Positions 9,084-17,544 of a stretch of 64,000 nt of DNA are shown here, piece after piece; the stretch's first letter is position 1, and the number at the start of each line of letters is the position of its first letter. The stretch is taken from the NCBI GenBank assembly GCA_004028745.1, contig RAZP01000009.1, positions 1 through 64,000 of the forward strand, read 5' to 3'. The position numbers and the translations under genes are program-made. This stretch comes from Prosthecochloris sp. Lineage in GTDB: Bacteria; Bacteroidota; Chlorobiia; Chlorobiales; Chlorobiaceae. The notes beneath the pieces were generated by a model. The model was not told where the DNA came from. It ran no database searches and worked only from the letters and a program-made list of their open reading frames with translations.

Positions 9084-9233
9084 GGGCACCTCTATGTATT
9101 GTCATGAGTCCCGATTTTATCGGGATAAACTTCAAACCCGGAGTCCTGACAAGTCGGGACATAAGGATTTCGATCCCGACAGGTCAGGATCAACGAAGCA
9201 ATTGAAGCGCGGAATAAATAAATAGAGGTGCCC
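9084..9233. mobile_element. MITE family 1, copy e (150 bp, no target duplication)
   Basis: Starts GGGCACCTCTATGTATTGTC and ends AAATAGAGGTGCCC. Interior differs from copy a in its left half, with several cccgacaag/tcgggac type short palindromes. Flanks CTCA and TTTA do not match, so the copy may be a recombinant. It lies between a terminator and the stop codon of arfB, which begins 2 bp after its end. Confidence 0.82.
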
Positions 9234-9234
9234 T

Positions 9235-9645
9235 TTAATCATCAACGTTTCTTCGCAAGCTCTTGATTCGTGCCCTCCGAGCCTTGTTTTCCAAGCGCTT
9301 TTCTTTTGAAATGGCCGTGGGGCGTGTTGCTTTTCTTGCTTTGCGAACCATGATCGCTTGTTGAACAATCGCTCGCAGACGATCCAAAGCCTCCTGCCGG
9401 TTTTTCTCCTGGGAACGATGTTCCTGAGCCTTTATGATGATAACGCCATCCTTCGTGATTCGTTTGTCATGAAGGACGAGAAGCCTCTGTTTGCAAAAAT
9501 CCGGCAACGAGGAAGCATGAATATCGAAACGCAGATGAACTGCCGTTGCGACCTTGTTGACGTTCTGCCCCCCGGCCCCCTGTGACCGAACAGCTTGAAT
9601 CTCTATCTCCGCATCCTCGATCGTTATGGTATCGGTAACTCTCAT
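9235..9645 (-). CDS. arfB: ArfB, alternative ribosome-rescue peptidyl-tRNA hydrolase
   Basis: Releases peptides from ribosomes stalled without a stop codon. The 136-residue protein has the release-factor catalytic GGQ motif in SQGAGGQNVNKVATAVHLRF (near residue 27) and the basic C-terminal tail (KARKATRPTAISKEKRLENKARRARIKSLRR region) that enters the mRNA channel. Size and layout match ArfB/YaeJ and not a full release factor. A HAD phosphatase gene lies 33 bp upstream on the same strand and may be cotranscribed. Confidence 0.93.
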   Translation of the reverse strand: MRVTDTITIEDAEIEIQAVRSQGAGGQNVNKVATAVHLRFDIHASSLPDFCKQRLLVLHDKRITKDGVIIIKAQEHRSQEKNRQEALDRLRAIVQQAIMVRKARKATRPTAISKEKRLENKARRARIKSLRRNVDD

Positions 9646-9678
9646 CGCTTTGCTTATATCCTCCGGTTTCTCCTCTGT

Positions 9679-10281
9679 TCAGCAAATGTCAGGCCTTGCC
9701 TGCATATCGTTCCAGTCTGTAAAAAGTATGCTTTCGATACCGGCTTTTCGACAAGCCAAACAGTTCTCAGGTTTATCATCGACCAACAGGAGCTCATCCG
9801 GCTTGCTACCCGACGTTTGCATAACATGCATAAAAGCCTCAGGGGAGTTTTTCAGAAAACCGTGTTCGAAGGAAAGATAGAACTGTTCCATAGTCCGCAA
9901 AACGGGAAATCCATTCAAAAGGGCAGTAAAATGCAACGGATCGGTATCGCTCATTACCCACACATGATTACCACGCTGTAGCCGTTCTATGCCTTTCAAA
10001 GCACTTTCTTTCAGAGAAAAAACACTCTGCCAGGCGTCCTTGATCTCATGAACGGATTCCTTTCGCAGCAATGGATCAGCCGCCATCTGTTCAAGAAAAG
10101 CTGCAGGAGCAATCATCCCTTTGTCAAGCCTCTCCTTGAGATTTCCAGCACAATATTTCCTGAAAATTGCATCAACATTCCTTGTTTCGGCAGCAACCTT
10201 GGTACAAAAGGTTGTAAAATCCACGTCAACAATGACATTACCTATATCAAGCAGTATGGTTGTAGCTGATCTTGACAACAT
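9679..10281 (-). CDS. HAD hydrolase, YihX-like sugar-phosphate phosphatase
   Basis: HAD superfamily phosphatase of 200 residues. Motif I is DIGNVIVDVDF, close to the DLGNVIVDIDF of YihX (alpha-D-glucose-1-phosphate phosphatase); the second Asp of the classic DxD is Asn, as in that group. Motif II is VMSDTD, and motif IV is VDDKPENC near residue 165. A helical cap lies between motifs I and II. Substrate is inferred only from this likeness. Transcribed toward arfB. Confidence 0.8.
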   Translation of the reverse strand: MLSRSATTILLDIGNVIVDVDFTTFCTKVAAETRNVDAIFRKYCAGNLKERLDKGMIAPAAFLEQMAADPLLRKESVHEIKDAWQSVFSLKESALKGIERLQRGNHVWVMSDTDPLHFTALLNGFPVLRTMEQFYLSFEHGFLKNSPEAFMHVMQTSGSKPDELLLVDDKPENCLACRKAGIESILFTDWNDMQARPDIC

Positions 10282-10382
10282 TTTCCTGAGTTGCTTTCGC
10301 TATTGCTATAAGACTGGGTATATTTGTTTCAAGGGCACATCCATATCTATAACTTTCACGCCAACCTAACCAATACCCTACT

Positions 10383-10826
10383 ATGAATATAGAGGAACTG
10401 CTTAACCTGGGCGGGTCGGTTATCCGCGGGAATAGCGACGATGCAACGACCTCCCTTGATCCTGATCAGCTTTCTTCAGCGCTCGGTAGCCTTTTTGGTG
10501 GAAAAGAAGGAAAACTTGATTTTGGAACGCTGCTTGGCAAAATGAAGGAGTCAGGACTCGATGATATTGCTGCATCATGGCTGGGAAACGGCCAAAACGC
10601 TTCCATTTCAGTTGAAGCCATAAGGAACCTTCTCGGCCCGGATAAAATAGCCGATTTTGCATCCATGCTTGGGCTGAACGAAAAAAGCGCGGAAACTGCC
10701 ATCGCTGACGCTCTTCCTGAAATGGTCGATAAAGCCAGCCCTGACGGTTCCTTGCTGGAAAACATCATCGACAACGCCGGAGGCCTTGAAGGGCTGCTCG
10801 GGTTTGCAAGAAAGTTTTTTTCGTAA
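10383..10826 (+). CDS. YidB-like (DUF937-type) protein
   Basis: A 147-residue acidic, alanine/leucine/glycine-rich helical protein without signal peptide. Its arrangement (LDPDQLSSALGSLFGGKEG, ASWLGNGQNASISVEAIRNLLG, ending NAGGLEGLLGFARKFFS) resembles the DUF937/YidB family, in which GLLG-type repeats and a SWLGxGxNxxIS motif recur. No function is established for the family. Monocistronic, divergent from the HAD gene and convergent with the WD40 gene. Confidence 0.7.
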   Translation: MNIEELLNLGGSVIRGNSDDATTSLDPDQLSSALGSLFGGKEGKLDFGTLLGKMKESGLDDIAASWLGNGQNASISVEAIRNLLGPDKIADFASMLGLNEKSAETAIADALPEMVDKASPDGSLLENIIDNAGGLEGLLGFARKFFS

Positions 10827-10844
10827 AAAACAGCAGGCCTCAGG

Positions 10845-11795
10845 CTACTTCATCCCCCATAACTTGATCTTGCGGTCGTCGCTGCCGCTGACAATTATTT
10901 TGCCGTCAGGTGAGATATCCACGGACTGAACTTCAAGCACATGGCCCCGATAGGTGTGCAGAAGCTTTCCTGCTTCCACCTCCCAGAGACGAACAGATTC
11001 ATCATTAGCAACACTCGCAGCTTTTTTGCCATCAGGGCTGAAACAAACGCTGCGGACACCATCTTCGTGCCCTTCCATGATATGCTTTATTTCACCGGTC
11101 CCGGCATCGAGAATCTTCACAGCCGCATCCCTGCCGCACAGAATGATCAGTGAATCATCCGGACTGAAACTGACGGAATAGGAGTGCCTGTCGCGCGTTT
11201 TGTAACTTGCTGTATTTTTTCCGCTTTCAACATCCCAGAGACGCACCACCGGCTCTTCACCGCAGCTGACAAGTTTTTTCCCGTCGTGGCTGAAAGCAAC
11301 ACACTCTATATAGGATGTATGACCGGTCAATGTTTTCAACTCTTTGCCCGACTCGACATCCCAGAGCTTGATCGTCGTATCGCGCGAGCAGCTTGCGAGC
11401 GTTTTGCCGTCAGGACTGAAGGCAACCATGCGCACCTCGGTATCGTGCCCTTTGCACTCATGAAGGCACGCACCGGTTTCGACATCCCAGATTCTCATCG
11501 TGCTGTCAATGCTCCCACTGGCGACTTTGTCTCCATTGGGGCTGTAATCGACGCATTTGACCCAGGTTGTATGACCTGACATGGTATGCAGTGCCTGACC
11601 GGTTTCCACATCCCACAGCATGACTTTCTCATCAAAACTGCCGCTGACAAGCTTTTTTCCATCGGGACTGAACCGGACACCAAGCACCCGGTCTTCGTGC
11701 CCTTCGAGAGTCCTGATCAACGCTTCATCCTCACGTACCTGTGGACGCTTCAGTTCCTCTTCTTTTTTTCCGAACAATTTCGATAACAAACCCAT
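10845..11795 (-). CDS. WD40 repeat protein, seven repeats
   Basis: After a 25-residue charged head (MGLLSKLFGKKEEELKR), seven WD40 repeats of about 41-42 residues fill residues 26-316, typically ending in WDVETG or WDVESG with the GH and SPDGKKLVS signatures. This forms one complete seven-bladed propeller with no extra enzyme domain, so it is probably a cytoplasmic protein-binding scaffold. The fifth blade has lost its terminal WD (ILDAGTG in the sixth). The partner is unknown and neighbours do not suggest one. Confidence 0.88.
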   Translation of the reverse strand: MGLLSKLFGKKEEELKRPQVREDEALIRTLEGHEDRVLGVRFSPDGKKLVSGSFDEKVMLWDVETGQALHTMSGHTTWVKCVDYSPNGDKVASGSIDSTMRIWDVETGACLHECKGHDTEVRMVAFSPDGKTLASCSRDTTIKLWDVESGKELKTLTGHTSYIECVAFSHDGKKLVSCGEEPVVRLWDVESGKNTASYKTRDRHSYSVSFSPDDSLIILCGRDAAVKILDAGTGEIKHIMEGHEDGVRSVCFSPDGKKAASVANDESVRLWEVEAGKLLHTYRGHVLEVQSVDISPDGKIIVSGSDDRKIKLWGMK

Positions 11796-12006
11796 GATAC
11801 TGTTTAGGTTTAAAGTGGTTTAAAACTGCATAAGTTTTAAAAGTTAAGGTCTAAAAATAAAAAAAATGCTGGATTGTTTGAGAGGGAGTTTGGTTTCGGG
11901 GAGTTTTTTCAGCTTAACAAACATTGAGGACACTGCGAATACTCAACTTTGCGATATCATGCACCAACGCATCACTATTGAAGAAATCCGCAAAGCCTCG
12001 CAGAGT

Positions 12007-12576
12007 TCACGATTCATGCTTTCTCCTTTTGGAACGCTCTTTAAGACGGGCGCTGGTCATACGTTCACTCAACCCTCCTTCTTCCACAAATGCTTTTTCG
12101 AGTTGCCTCAACTGACGATCGAGTAAGTATGTTGTTACTTTGATCAATCCAATAATGACATTGGCTGCAATAGCTGGGTCTGAATGCTCGACACCTTTAC
12201 GAAAAGTCTCATAGTCAGCGCCAGGCTGCTTGTTCAATTCACGCAACCTTTTCGTGTACGGATGATCGAGAGGCCATTCCTCAAGCCCCTTTGTTCGCAA
12301 AAAGTCACGATAATCTTCAAGCAACTCTTCAAGGCTTGCTCTTGCCACGCTGGTCAGCTTGATTTCCATTTTTTTCGAAGTTCCTGAAGCCTGACTACCC
12401 TCGATAATGTTTTGCTTTCCTGACCTTGCAGCTTGAACCATCTGGTCATAGGTTCTATCGTTTTTGCGAATATACCGTTCGCAAAAACGCACCGTAGCGT
12501 CATAGACGATTTGTGCTTTCTTGTAAGAAAGCAGCTCCTTGTAACCTCCATGGGGAGGAATAAATCCTTCAGTCAA
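12007..12576 (-). CDS. Four-helix-bundle suffix protein (S23/IVP-like)
   Basis: About 189 residues. The core (YKELLSYKKAQIVYDATVRF, then TYDQMVQAARSGKQNIIEGS, then EIKLTSVARASLEELLEDY) is the four-helix-bundle fold found in proteins that were once encoded by 23S rRNA intervening sequences. Homologues of this longer type carry an extra C-terminal helical part, as here. Start choice: an AGGAGG lies 5 nt before a TTG codon at 12576; a TTG at 12606 is also in frame but has no such site. Function unknown. It lies next to the toxin-antitoxin insertion. Confidence 0.75.
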   Translation of the reverse strand: MTEGFIPPHGGYKELLSYKKAQIVYDATVRFCERYIRKNDRTYDQMVQAARSGKQNIIEGSQASGTSKKMEIKLTSVARASLEELLEDYRDFLRTKGLEEWPLDHPYTKRLRELNKQPGADYETFRKGVEHSDPAIAANVIIGLIKVTTYLLDRQLRQLEKAFVEEGGLSERMTSARLKERSKRRKHES

Positions 12577-12606
12577 TGAAGCCTCCTGAAAGGACACAAA
12601 AGACAA

Positions 12607-12839
12607 AAGGGACGAAAAAGAAAAGAAACCATGTCAGCGCCATCCTTATGTCACTTATGTCCTTTACGTCATTTCTTTTTATAAATCGATTGTATCCAAA
12701 GCTTCTTCAAATCGTACAGCCATTTCGAAAAAACACAAACACCGCAACAGCTATACTCTCCTTCCTGAAAAATTGTACCGCCTCCCTTTCCAGAGCGCAC
12801 CTTCGCCGAGGCAGAGGAGGTTTTCGTAGATCTTGCGCC
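12607..12839. pseudogene. Gap holding a remnant 3' end of cruC
   Basis: On the minus strand, about 12749-12826 can be read as a second, diverged cruC C-terminus (LGEGALWKGRRYNFSGRRV and stop) with no start or body of the gene. The rest of the gap, 12607-12748, has no recognised content. Confidence 0.75.
12749..12807. repeat. Direct repeat, displaced copy of cruC 3' end
   Basis: About 52-57 bp, roughly 85-90 percent identical to 13561-13615 by eye (cttcctgaaaaattgtaccg shared). The other copy is the true end of the glycosyltransferase gene. The two copies bracket the toxin-antitoxin pair. Confidence 0.85.
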
Positions 12840-13235
12840 TTACCAGATCGTTTGAACCAGTTTTGACTGCCGGAGATTCTGATCGGCTGTTAACAGCGGG
12901 GTTTTTGTGACAAGGGACGAGGCGCAGATGATTCTGTCGGCAGGATCGCTGTTGATCGTGTCAGGCAATGTTGTTGAAAGAAGAGCTATTTCCGGTGTTA
13001 TTTCCTGAAAAACATACTTGTTGGACGAAAACAGCAGATCAACAAATTCAATATACGGCACGTTGACTTCAATCCTTTTTTTCCTGATCAGCATGGCTAT
13101 TTCCCAAAGAGAGATCGAGCAGAAAAGAATGCCATCAGACTGATTTGCATCCCTTAACGCTCTTTTCGCCTTGTCACTCAACATCTCCGGCTGCAGGGCA
13201 TCCCATAGAATCACATGCGTATCAACGGTGATCAC
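12840..13235 (-). CDS. VapC-type PIN domain toxin
   Basis: PIN-domain ribonuclease of 131 residues. Acidic metal ligands are present: VDTHVILWD at the start, E in SLWEIAML (about 47), and DPADRIICA (about 98-101). It follows the antitoxin and overlaps it by 4 nt (ATGA type), the usual translational coupling. Subtype with DTHVILW start is the common type II toxin group that cleaves tRNA or rRNA. The gene ends right beside the displaced cruC 3' end. Confidence 0.88.
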   Translation of the reverse strand: MITVDTHVILWDALQPEMLSDKAKRALRDANQSDGILFCSISLWEIAMLIRKKRIEVNVPYIEFVDLLFSSNKYVFQEITPEIALLSTTLPDTINSDPADRIICASSLVTKTPLLTADQNLRQSKLVQTIW

Positions 13236-13465
13236 TCCGTTTCAGCCTCCCACTGCACGTCAAGAGGTGAAATAACATCACGCAGAACAGCCGTTGCTGC
13301 AATCTCTTTCAGCTTTTTTCTCGCTGTTTTCCGCTTGTCTTCGGGAGGAACAAGGCGCGCGACTACCTTTCCCATCGAGGTAATCTCAAGGGTTTCACCA
13401 TGCTCGACACGCTGCATTACTTTCTTGAGATTGGCTCGCAGCTCACTTACTGCAATGGTTCCCAT
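13232..13465 (-). CDS. Phd/YefM-type antitoxin
   Basis: Antitoxin of 77 residues from the start at 13465 (MGTIAVSELRANLKKVMQRV). A strong AGGAAAGGA lies about 7 nt before this ATG, which favours it over the upstream in-frame ATG at 13510. The N-terminal part is the DNA-binding and dimerising Phd fold (GETLEITSMGKVVARLVPP); the C-terminal part should wrap the toxin. Such antitoxins usually repress their own operon; the inverted attgtacaa repeats at about 13501-13523, just upstream, are a candidate operator. Confidence 0.87.
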   Translation of the reverse strand: MGTIAVSELRANLKKVMQRVEHGETLEITSMGKVVARLVPPEDKRKTARKKLKEIAATAVLRDVISPLDVQWEAETE

Positions 13466-13500
13466 GGTTGTTCCTTTCCTCTTTTCTGAATTACCACCAT

Positions 13501-13525
13501 AATTGTACAACTAAATTGTACAAAA
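13501..13525. promoter_or_regulatory. Candidate antitoxin operator
   Basis: Two copies of aattgtacaa separated by ctaa; each copy contains the palindrome TTGTACAA. Located 36-60 bp upstream of the antitoxin start, where autoregulated type II antitoxins bind. Inferred from position and symmetry only. Confidence 0.55.
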
Positions 13526-13560
13526 CACCATCCTATTTTCAAAACTTTACCACACGAAAA

Positions 13561-13615
13561 AGCTATACTCTCTTTCCTGAAAAATTGTACCGCCTGCCTT
13601 TCCATTGCGCACCAT
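13561..13615. repeat. Direct repeat, resident copy of cruC 3' end
   Basis: Encodes the last residues of the glycosyltransferase (QWKGRRYNFSGKRV and stop). Pairs with 12749-12807. Confidence 0.85.
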
Positions 13616-14717
13616 CACCAAATGTTATCAGGTAAAACGAGTTTACCGCAATGCCGAGCAGTACGATTTGTGAAAACACATGCAGCAACGCCTCGGGTAT
13701 GGGCTGGTGGAACCTGTGCGCAATCAACAATCTGCATAGAAGCGCAATGAGAATCTGCACCAGAGGCAGCCAAAATAAAGCGAGGGAAAAATCTGACCCT
13801 GCCAGTGAAGTTAGTACGAAGAAATACGGTACGATATAAAGGCCCGCTGTCATGAGCATCAATGCAAAAAGGCCAAAGGTATTATAGGCAAGCCCTGCAA
13901 ACAGGTTCTTGGAAAAACCCTGCCATATATCTCTCAGATTGCAGTACATCCTGCAGCGAACCACATCAAGCCCATTATAAACCACAACCTTTCCGCCAGC
14001 TTTCTTGACTGATTTGCAGAGCCAGACATCATCGACAAGATCATTTTTGACCGCTTGATGACCATTAATCAGCCGGTACATCGTACGTTTGCACATGATA
14101 AACTGGCCAATGGCGAAACAAAATGCAGGCGATGAACTGATCCTGACCAGCTGCAATGGCAGATAACAAAACAGAATAACATACATCAGCGGTACAACAA
14201 GCCTCTCCCAGAAGGATTCCAGTTTTTGTTCAGGCGTAAGGGACAGCATATCCGCATCGCTCTCCTCCATCGCGGCTACGGATCGTGAAAGGCTGTCAGG
14301 AGAATGAAAGGTGTCGGCATCGGTAAACAGCAACAGTTCCCCCCGGGCGGCCTTTCCCAGCTGGTCAGACGCCCATGCCTTGCCGTGCCAGCCATCAGGC
14401 AGCGGCTTTCCCTCAATAATCCGCAGCCTCGAACCGATATTGGAACGCTGCAGCTCTTCAAGGATCTCCCTTGTACGGTCATTTGAACCGTCATTCAGTA
14501 CGATCAGCTCATAATTATCATAATCCTGACGAAGAAGAGAAGTGATGCAGCTCTCGATATTGTTCTCTTCATTACGGGCGGGAACAAGCACGGAAACAAA
14601 AGGGGAAATATCTGTCGGTAGTTGCCGGGGCAGGGACGGAAGCTCTTTCAGGTTCCAGAGCAAAATGCCCAGAAAAACAAGCAGGCAGCAAATTATTACC
14701 AACTGGTAGAAGAGCAT
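13563..14717 (-). CDS. cruC: Family 2 glycosyltransferase, candidate chlorobactene glucosyltransferase CruC
   Basis: Membrane-bound GT2 enzyme of 384 residues. One N-terminal membrane segment, then a GT-A domain (VSVLVPARNEENNIESCI, LNDGSNDRT, and the DxD-like LFTDADT), followed by the KNDLVDDVWLCKSVKKAGG region and three or four C-terminal membrane helices. In Chlorobaculum tepidum, from memory, cruC is CT1987 and lies five genes from bchK (CT1992); here the order glycosyltransferase-hisG-lpxH-phytol kinase-bchK is the same, which supports the name. A related carotenoid or lipid glycosyltransferase is the alternative. Its 3' end is duplicated beyond the neighbouring toxin-antitoxin pair. Confidence 0.72.
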   Translation of the reverse strand: MLFYQLVIICCLLVFLGILLWNLKELPSLPRQLPTDISPFVSVLVPARNEENNIESCITSLLRQDYDNYELIVLNDGSNDRTREILEELQRSNIGSRLRIIEGKPLPDGWHGKAWASDQLGKAARGELLLFTDADTFHSPDSLSRSVAAMEESDADMLSLTPEQKLESFWERLVVPLMYVILFCYLPLQLVRISSSPAFCFAIGQFIMCKRTMYRLINGHQAVKNDLVDDVWLCKSVKKAGGKVVVYNGLDVVRCRMYCNLRDIWQGFSKNLFAGLAYNTFGLFALMLMTAGLYIVPYFFVLTSLAGSDFSLALFWLPLVQILIALLCRLLIAHRFHQPIPEALLHVFSQIVLLGIAVNSFYLITFGDGAQWKGRRYNFSGKRV

Positions 14718-14784
14718 CTATATGAGTAGTGACAAGTGACAAGTGGCAACAACTATAGTACTCTATAGGACATATGTGACTTAT

Positions 14785-14932
14785 GGGCACCTCTAACTGC
14801 TACACGCAATATACCGAACGATTCTCTCATAGTGTTTTTCCGAATTGATAAAAAACCTCACCTGCATTGAGCGATAGCTGAGCATGCCGGAGATGCAAGG
14901 CATTTTTGCCAACACCGGGCACCTCTATTGAA
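14785..14932. repeat. Two solo left ends of MITE family 1
   Basis: GGGCACCTCTAACTGC at 14785 and GGGCACCTCTATTGAA at 14917 match the family terminus, but no right end is found for either. Between them sits half of a second repeat family (14871-14908). Confidence 0.6.
14871..14908. repeat. Family 2 repeat, left half only
   Basis: CCTGCATTGAGCGATAGC followed by gagcatgccggagatgcaag, matching the left half of 15011-15134 with few differences. Confidence 0.7.
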
Positions 14933-15010
14933 TGCTGTCAATGCATGCAGACATATGTAACGATTAAACTGCAACGAAAACATATTTTGTCCTTCGCTAA
15001 TAAAACCTCA

Positions 15011-15134
15011 CCTGAATTGAGCAATAGCTTAGCATGCCGGAGATGCAAGGCACAGGGAACGCAGCTGTAGTGAACTACCGCAAGTTTCCTGTAACGAAGC
15101 AGACTCGGTATGATCGGCTATTGCTCAATTCAGG
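15011..15134. mobile_element. Family 2 inverted-repeat element (124 bp)
   Basis: The left end CCTGAATTGAGCAATAGC is repeated as its exact complement at the right end (15117-15134), with weaker pairing continuing inward. No target duplication is apparent. The right end stops 2 bp before the hisG stop codon. The whole 14718-15136 gap is made of repeats. Confidence 0.78.
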
Positions 15135-15136
15135 AA

Positions 15137-16021
15137 TTAGTCGATCAGCTTGCTTATATCATACTCGAAAATACCTTCTGCCCCTGCTCTTTTCAGTTCG
15201 GGAATGACGGAACGGACAACCTTTTCTTCAACAATCACTTCGAGCGCTACCCAGTTCTCGTCGGCAAGGTGAGAAACAGTAGGCTGGCGAAGGGCTGGGA
15301 TAATTCCGGTGATTTTTTCAAGAGATGCTCTTGGAGCGTTCATTTTAAGGCCAACCTTTCCCTGAGCGTTGATGGCCCCTTGCAGCAGCATGGCCATGTT
15401 CTCAATCTTTTCCCTTTTCCAGGTGTCGCTCCAGGAGTTCCTGTTGGCAATAAGCTTGGTATTCGATTCGAGCAGCACATCGACAATACGAAGCTTGTTG
15501 GCCCGAAGCGAACTTCCGGTTTCGGTAACTTCGACAATCGCGTCGGCAAGCTCAGGCGGTTTTACTTCGGTAGCCCCCCAGCTGAACTCTACATGGGCGT
15601 TGACATTGTGCTTCTCGAGATACTTCTTCGTTATATTGACAACCTCGGTAGCGATATGCCTGCCTTCAAGATCCTTGACAGACTGAACAGATGAGCCTTC
15701 AGGGACGGCAAGAACCCATCGTACCGGCCGCATCGAGGCTTTGGAATATACAAGATCCGAAACCTCGACAACGTCGGCGTCGGTCTCGATAATCCAGTCC
15801 TTCCCGGTAAGCCCTACATCAAAAGCTCCAAGCTCGACGTAATGGGCCATCTCCTGAGCACGAATGAGAATGGCTTCAAGTTCATCATCATCTATCGAGG
15901 GAAAATAGGAACGGCTTTTTACGGAAAAATGAAATCCTGCCTTTGCAAACAAATCCAGTGTCGAATCCTGCAAACTTCCCTTCGGTAAACCTAATTTTAA
16001 AATTTTTTCAGCTGCATCCAT
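15137..16021 (-). CDS. hisG: ATP phosphoribosyltransferase HisG, long form
   Basis: First step of histidine synthesis: ATP plus PRPP to phosphoribosyl-ATP. The 294-residue protein is the long, HisZ-independent form: a catalytic periplasmic-binding-protein-like pair of lobes (LKLGLPKGSLQDSTL at the N-terminus, VEVTETGSSLRANKL PRPP loop near residue 165) and a C-terminal ACT-like regulatory domain for histidine (about 215-294, ending KRAGAEGIFEYDISKLID). It is 23 bp downstream of lpxH on the same strand and probably in one operon. No other his gene is in the window. Confidence 0.96.
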   Translation of the reverse strand: MDAAEKILKLGLPKGSLQDSTLDLFAKAGFHFSVKSRSYFPSIDDDELEAILIRAQEMAHYVELGAFDVGLTGKDWIIETDADVVEVSDLVYSKASMRPVRWVLAVPEGSSVQSVKDLEGRHIATEVVNITKKYLEKHNVNAHVEFSWGATEVKPPELADAIVEVTETGSSLRANKLRIVDVLLESNTKLIANRNSWSDTWKREKIENMAMLLQGAINAQGKVGLKMNAPRASLEKITGIIPALRQPTVSHLADENWVALEVIVEEKVVRSVIPELKRAGAEGIFEYDISKLID

Positions 16022-16044
16022 GTTGAGAATTGTCAGTTAATGAT

Positions 16045-16782
16045 TTAGCAGAGTTCTTGCAGCGAAAAAACACCTTTGTCAAATACACCATAGGGATAGG
16101 TTCCGTTAATCCAGGAGCCGAGATTTATATACTCGCTCTGTGCATTATTAGACAAGGCTTTTCTGCACTGCACGTGGCTATGGCCGCACACAAAGTAATC
16201 AAAATCTTTTTCCCCGGCTAAAACTTCAGCGTAGCGCAACAAAAAATCTGACTCGCCATGCATGTCCTGGCTTCCATGTTTCCGGCTCATGCGTGAAAAC
16301 TTGCGCATTATGGCAATTGCAAGATCAGGCTGAAAATTGGAGAGCAGTGAAAGATTGAACCGGTTGCGAACCAGTTTTACAAACAAACGATACCCGATAT
16401 CACTCTTGTCAAGCCCGTCTCCATGTGTGATGATAAATTTCTTCCCGCCGATAACGATTTCCTGCATACCGTACCATGTCTGCACCCCAAGCTCTTTCCT
16501 GAAAAAGTTTCCGAGATAAAAGTCGTGGTTGCCGGCAAAATAGTGCACATGGATATCGTGCTTGACAAGATCTCTCAACAGACACAGAAAACTGTTGAAG
16601 TTTTTAGGAATAACATGACGAAACTCCATCCAGTAGTCGAGAATATCCCCTGCCATATAAAGCGCACTTCCCTCGCTTCTCACTATTTCAGCAAGGCTCT
16701 CCAAGCGCTTTATCTTGATTTCCTCCTCCTGATCACCTTGTAATCCCAGGTGTACATCACTGATAAAGAAGCTTTTGGACAT
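16045..16782 (-). CDS. lpxH: UDP-2,3-diacylglucosamine hydrolase LpxH-like
   Basis: Calcineurin-like metallophosphoesterase of 245 residues that would cleave UDP-2,3-diacylglucosamine to lipid X in lipid A synthesis, at the inner face of the cytoplasmic membrane. Metal-binding motifs seen: FFISDVHLG, AGDILDYW (GDxxD), AGNHDFYLG (GNHD), ITHGDGLD, and VCGHSHVQCR (GHxH). The DxH, GD, GNHD, H, GHTH order is complete. Spacing suggests cotranscription with hisG and the phytol-kinase-like gene. A different phosphoesterase substrate is possible, as the family is broad. Confidence 0.82.
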   Translation of the reverse strand: MSKSFFISDVHLGLQGDQEEEIKIKRLESLAEIVRSEGSALYMAGDILDYWMEFRHVIPKNFNSFLCLLRDLVKHDIHVHYFAGNHDFYLGNFFRKELGVQTWYGMQEIVIGGKKFIITHGDGLDKSDIGYRLFVKLVRNRFNLSLLSNFQPDLAIAIMRKFSRMSRKHGSQDMHGESDFLLRYAEVLAGEKDFDYFVCGHSHVQCRKALSNNAQSEYINLGSWINGTYPYGVFDKGVFSLQELC

Positions 16783-16807
16783 GAAAGCATATTTTCAGTG
16801 AACCCGC

Positions 16808-17521
16808 CTATACAAGGCCGGCCAACAATAGTACTCCCGCAGGAATAATGATATTATCAATTTCTTTCGGGCTAATTCCCTCGAGAATTGTCGCGACTAT
16901 TGCTATGATGAGAATGCGTGAAGGATCAAATGCAGTGGGAACAATCAGCCAAACAAAAAACATTCCGGCAAGAACACTCCCGAGAAAAAAAGCAAGGCTT
17001 CCCTCCACGGTTCTCTCGCTGAAAACCTTGTATTTCATTTTCCCCAGTTTCATACCGAAGATTGGTGCAAGCCCGTCCCCCCATCCAAGAACCGCCATTG
17101 CAAGCACACCGGAAAACTGTTTGTAGTAAACCGTGCCGCAGATAATACCCACTATCACAAAATAGAACGTGCCTTTGAGCAGTTCACGTTTGTCTCCGGT
17201 GCGTGTCATGGTTTTAACCGCCTGGTCATCGTCCGGGGCAAAAAAGCCTTTCTGGATAAAAAGCAGCGCCCAGATAACAAAAACGGACACATTCAGGTAT
17301 TGACTCCAATGCCCATCCTGAAAAAGAGGCAGAAATATGATAACCGTCCCGGCACAGATATGGGTGATTTTACGGCTGATATCTCTTGACAGGCCGTGGT
17401 TCGTTACGAGGTAATCCAGAAGAGGAGGCACGCTGAAGACGTAAATGAAAGTAAGTAATGTAACGAGAATATTGTGCCAGAAAACAGGCAACGAAAAGAA
17501 GGTTGTTTCCAGAGTACCCAT
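16808..17521 (-). CDS. Phytol/polyprenol kinase-like membrane protein
   Basis: Integral membrane protein of 237 residues with about seven hydrophobic segments, in the CDP-diglyceride synthase/dolichol kinase/VTE5 superfamily. The conserved features are RKITHICAGTVI near residue 46 and the GWGDGLAPIFGMKLGKMKY plus SERTVEGSLAFFLGS block (about 142-180). It sits 23 bp downstream of bchK on the same strand. A kinase for phytol or farnesol recycling would feed prenyl-diphosphate to the (bacterio)chlorophyll synthase next door; this role is inferred from family and position. Confidence 0.72.
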   Translation of the reverse strand: MGTLETTFFSLPVFWHNILVTLLTFIYVFSVPPLLDYLVTNHGLSRDISRKITHICAGTVIIFLPLFQDGHWSQYLNVSVFVIWALLFIQKGFFAPDDDQAVKTMTRTGDKRELLKGTFYFVIVGIICGTVYYKQFSGVLAMAVLGWGDGLAPIFGMKLGKMKYKVFSERTVEGSLAFFLGSVLAGMFFVWLIVPTAFDPSRILIIAIVATILEGISPKEIDNIIIPAGVLLLAGLV

Positions 17522-17544
17522 AGAAAATGAATTAATGGCCGGCG

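Noticed and set aside
10333..10348. GGGCACATCC as another MITE end
   Set aside because: Only the first eight bases match the family terminus and there is no inverted partner or target duplication.
11866..12126. Plus-strand ORF between the WD40 and four-helix-bundle genes
   Set aside because: Most of it is antisense to the four-helix-bundle gene, and the rest has no coding character or ribosome site.
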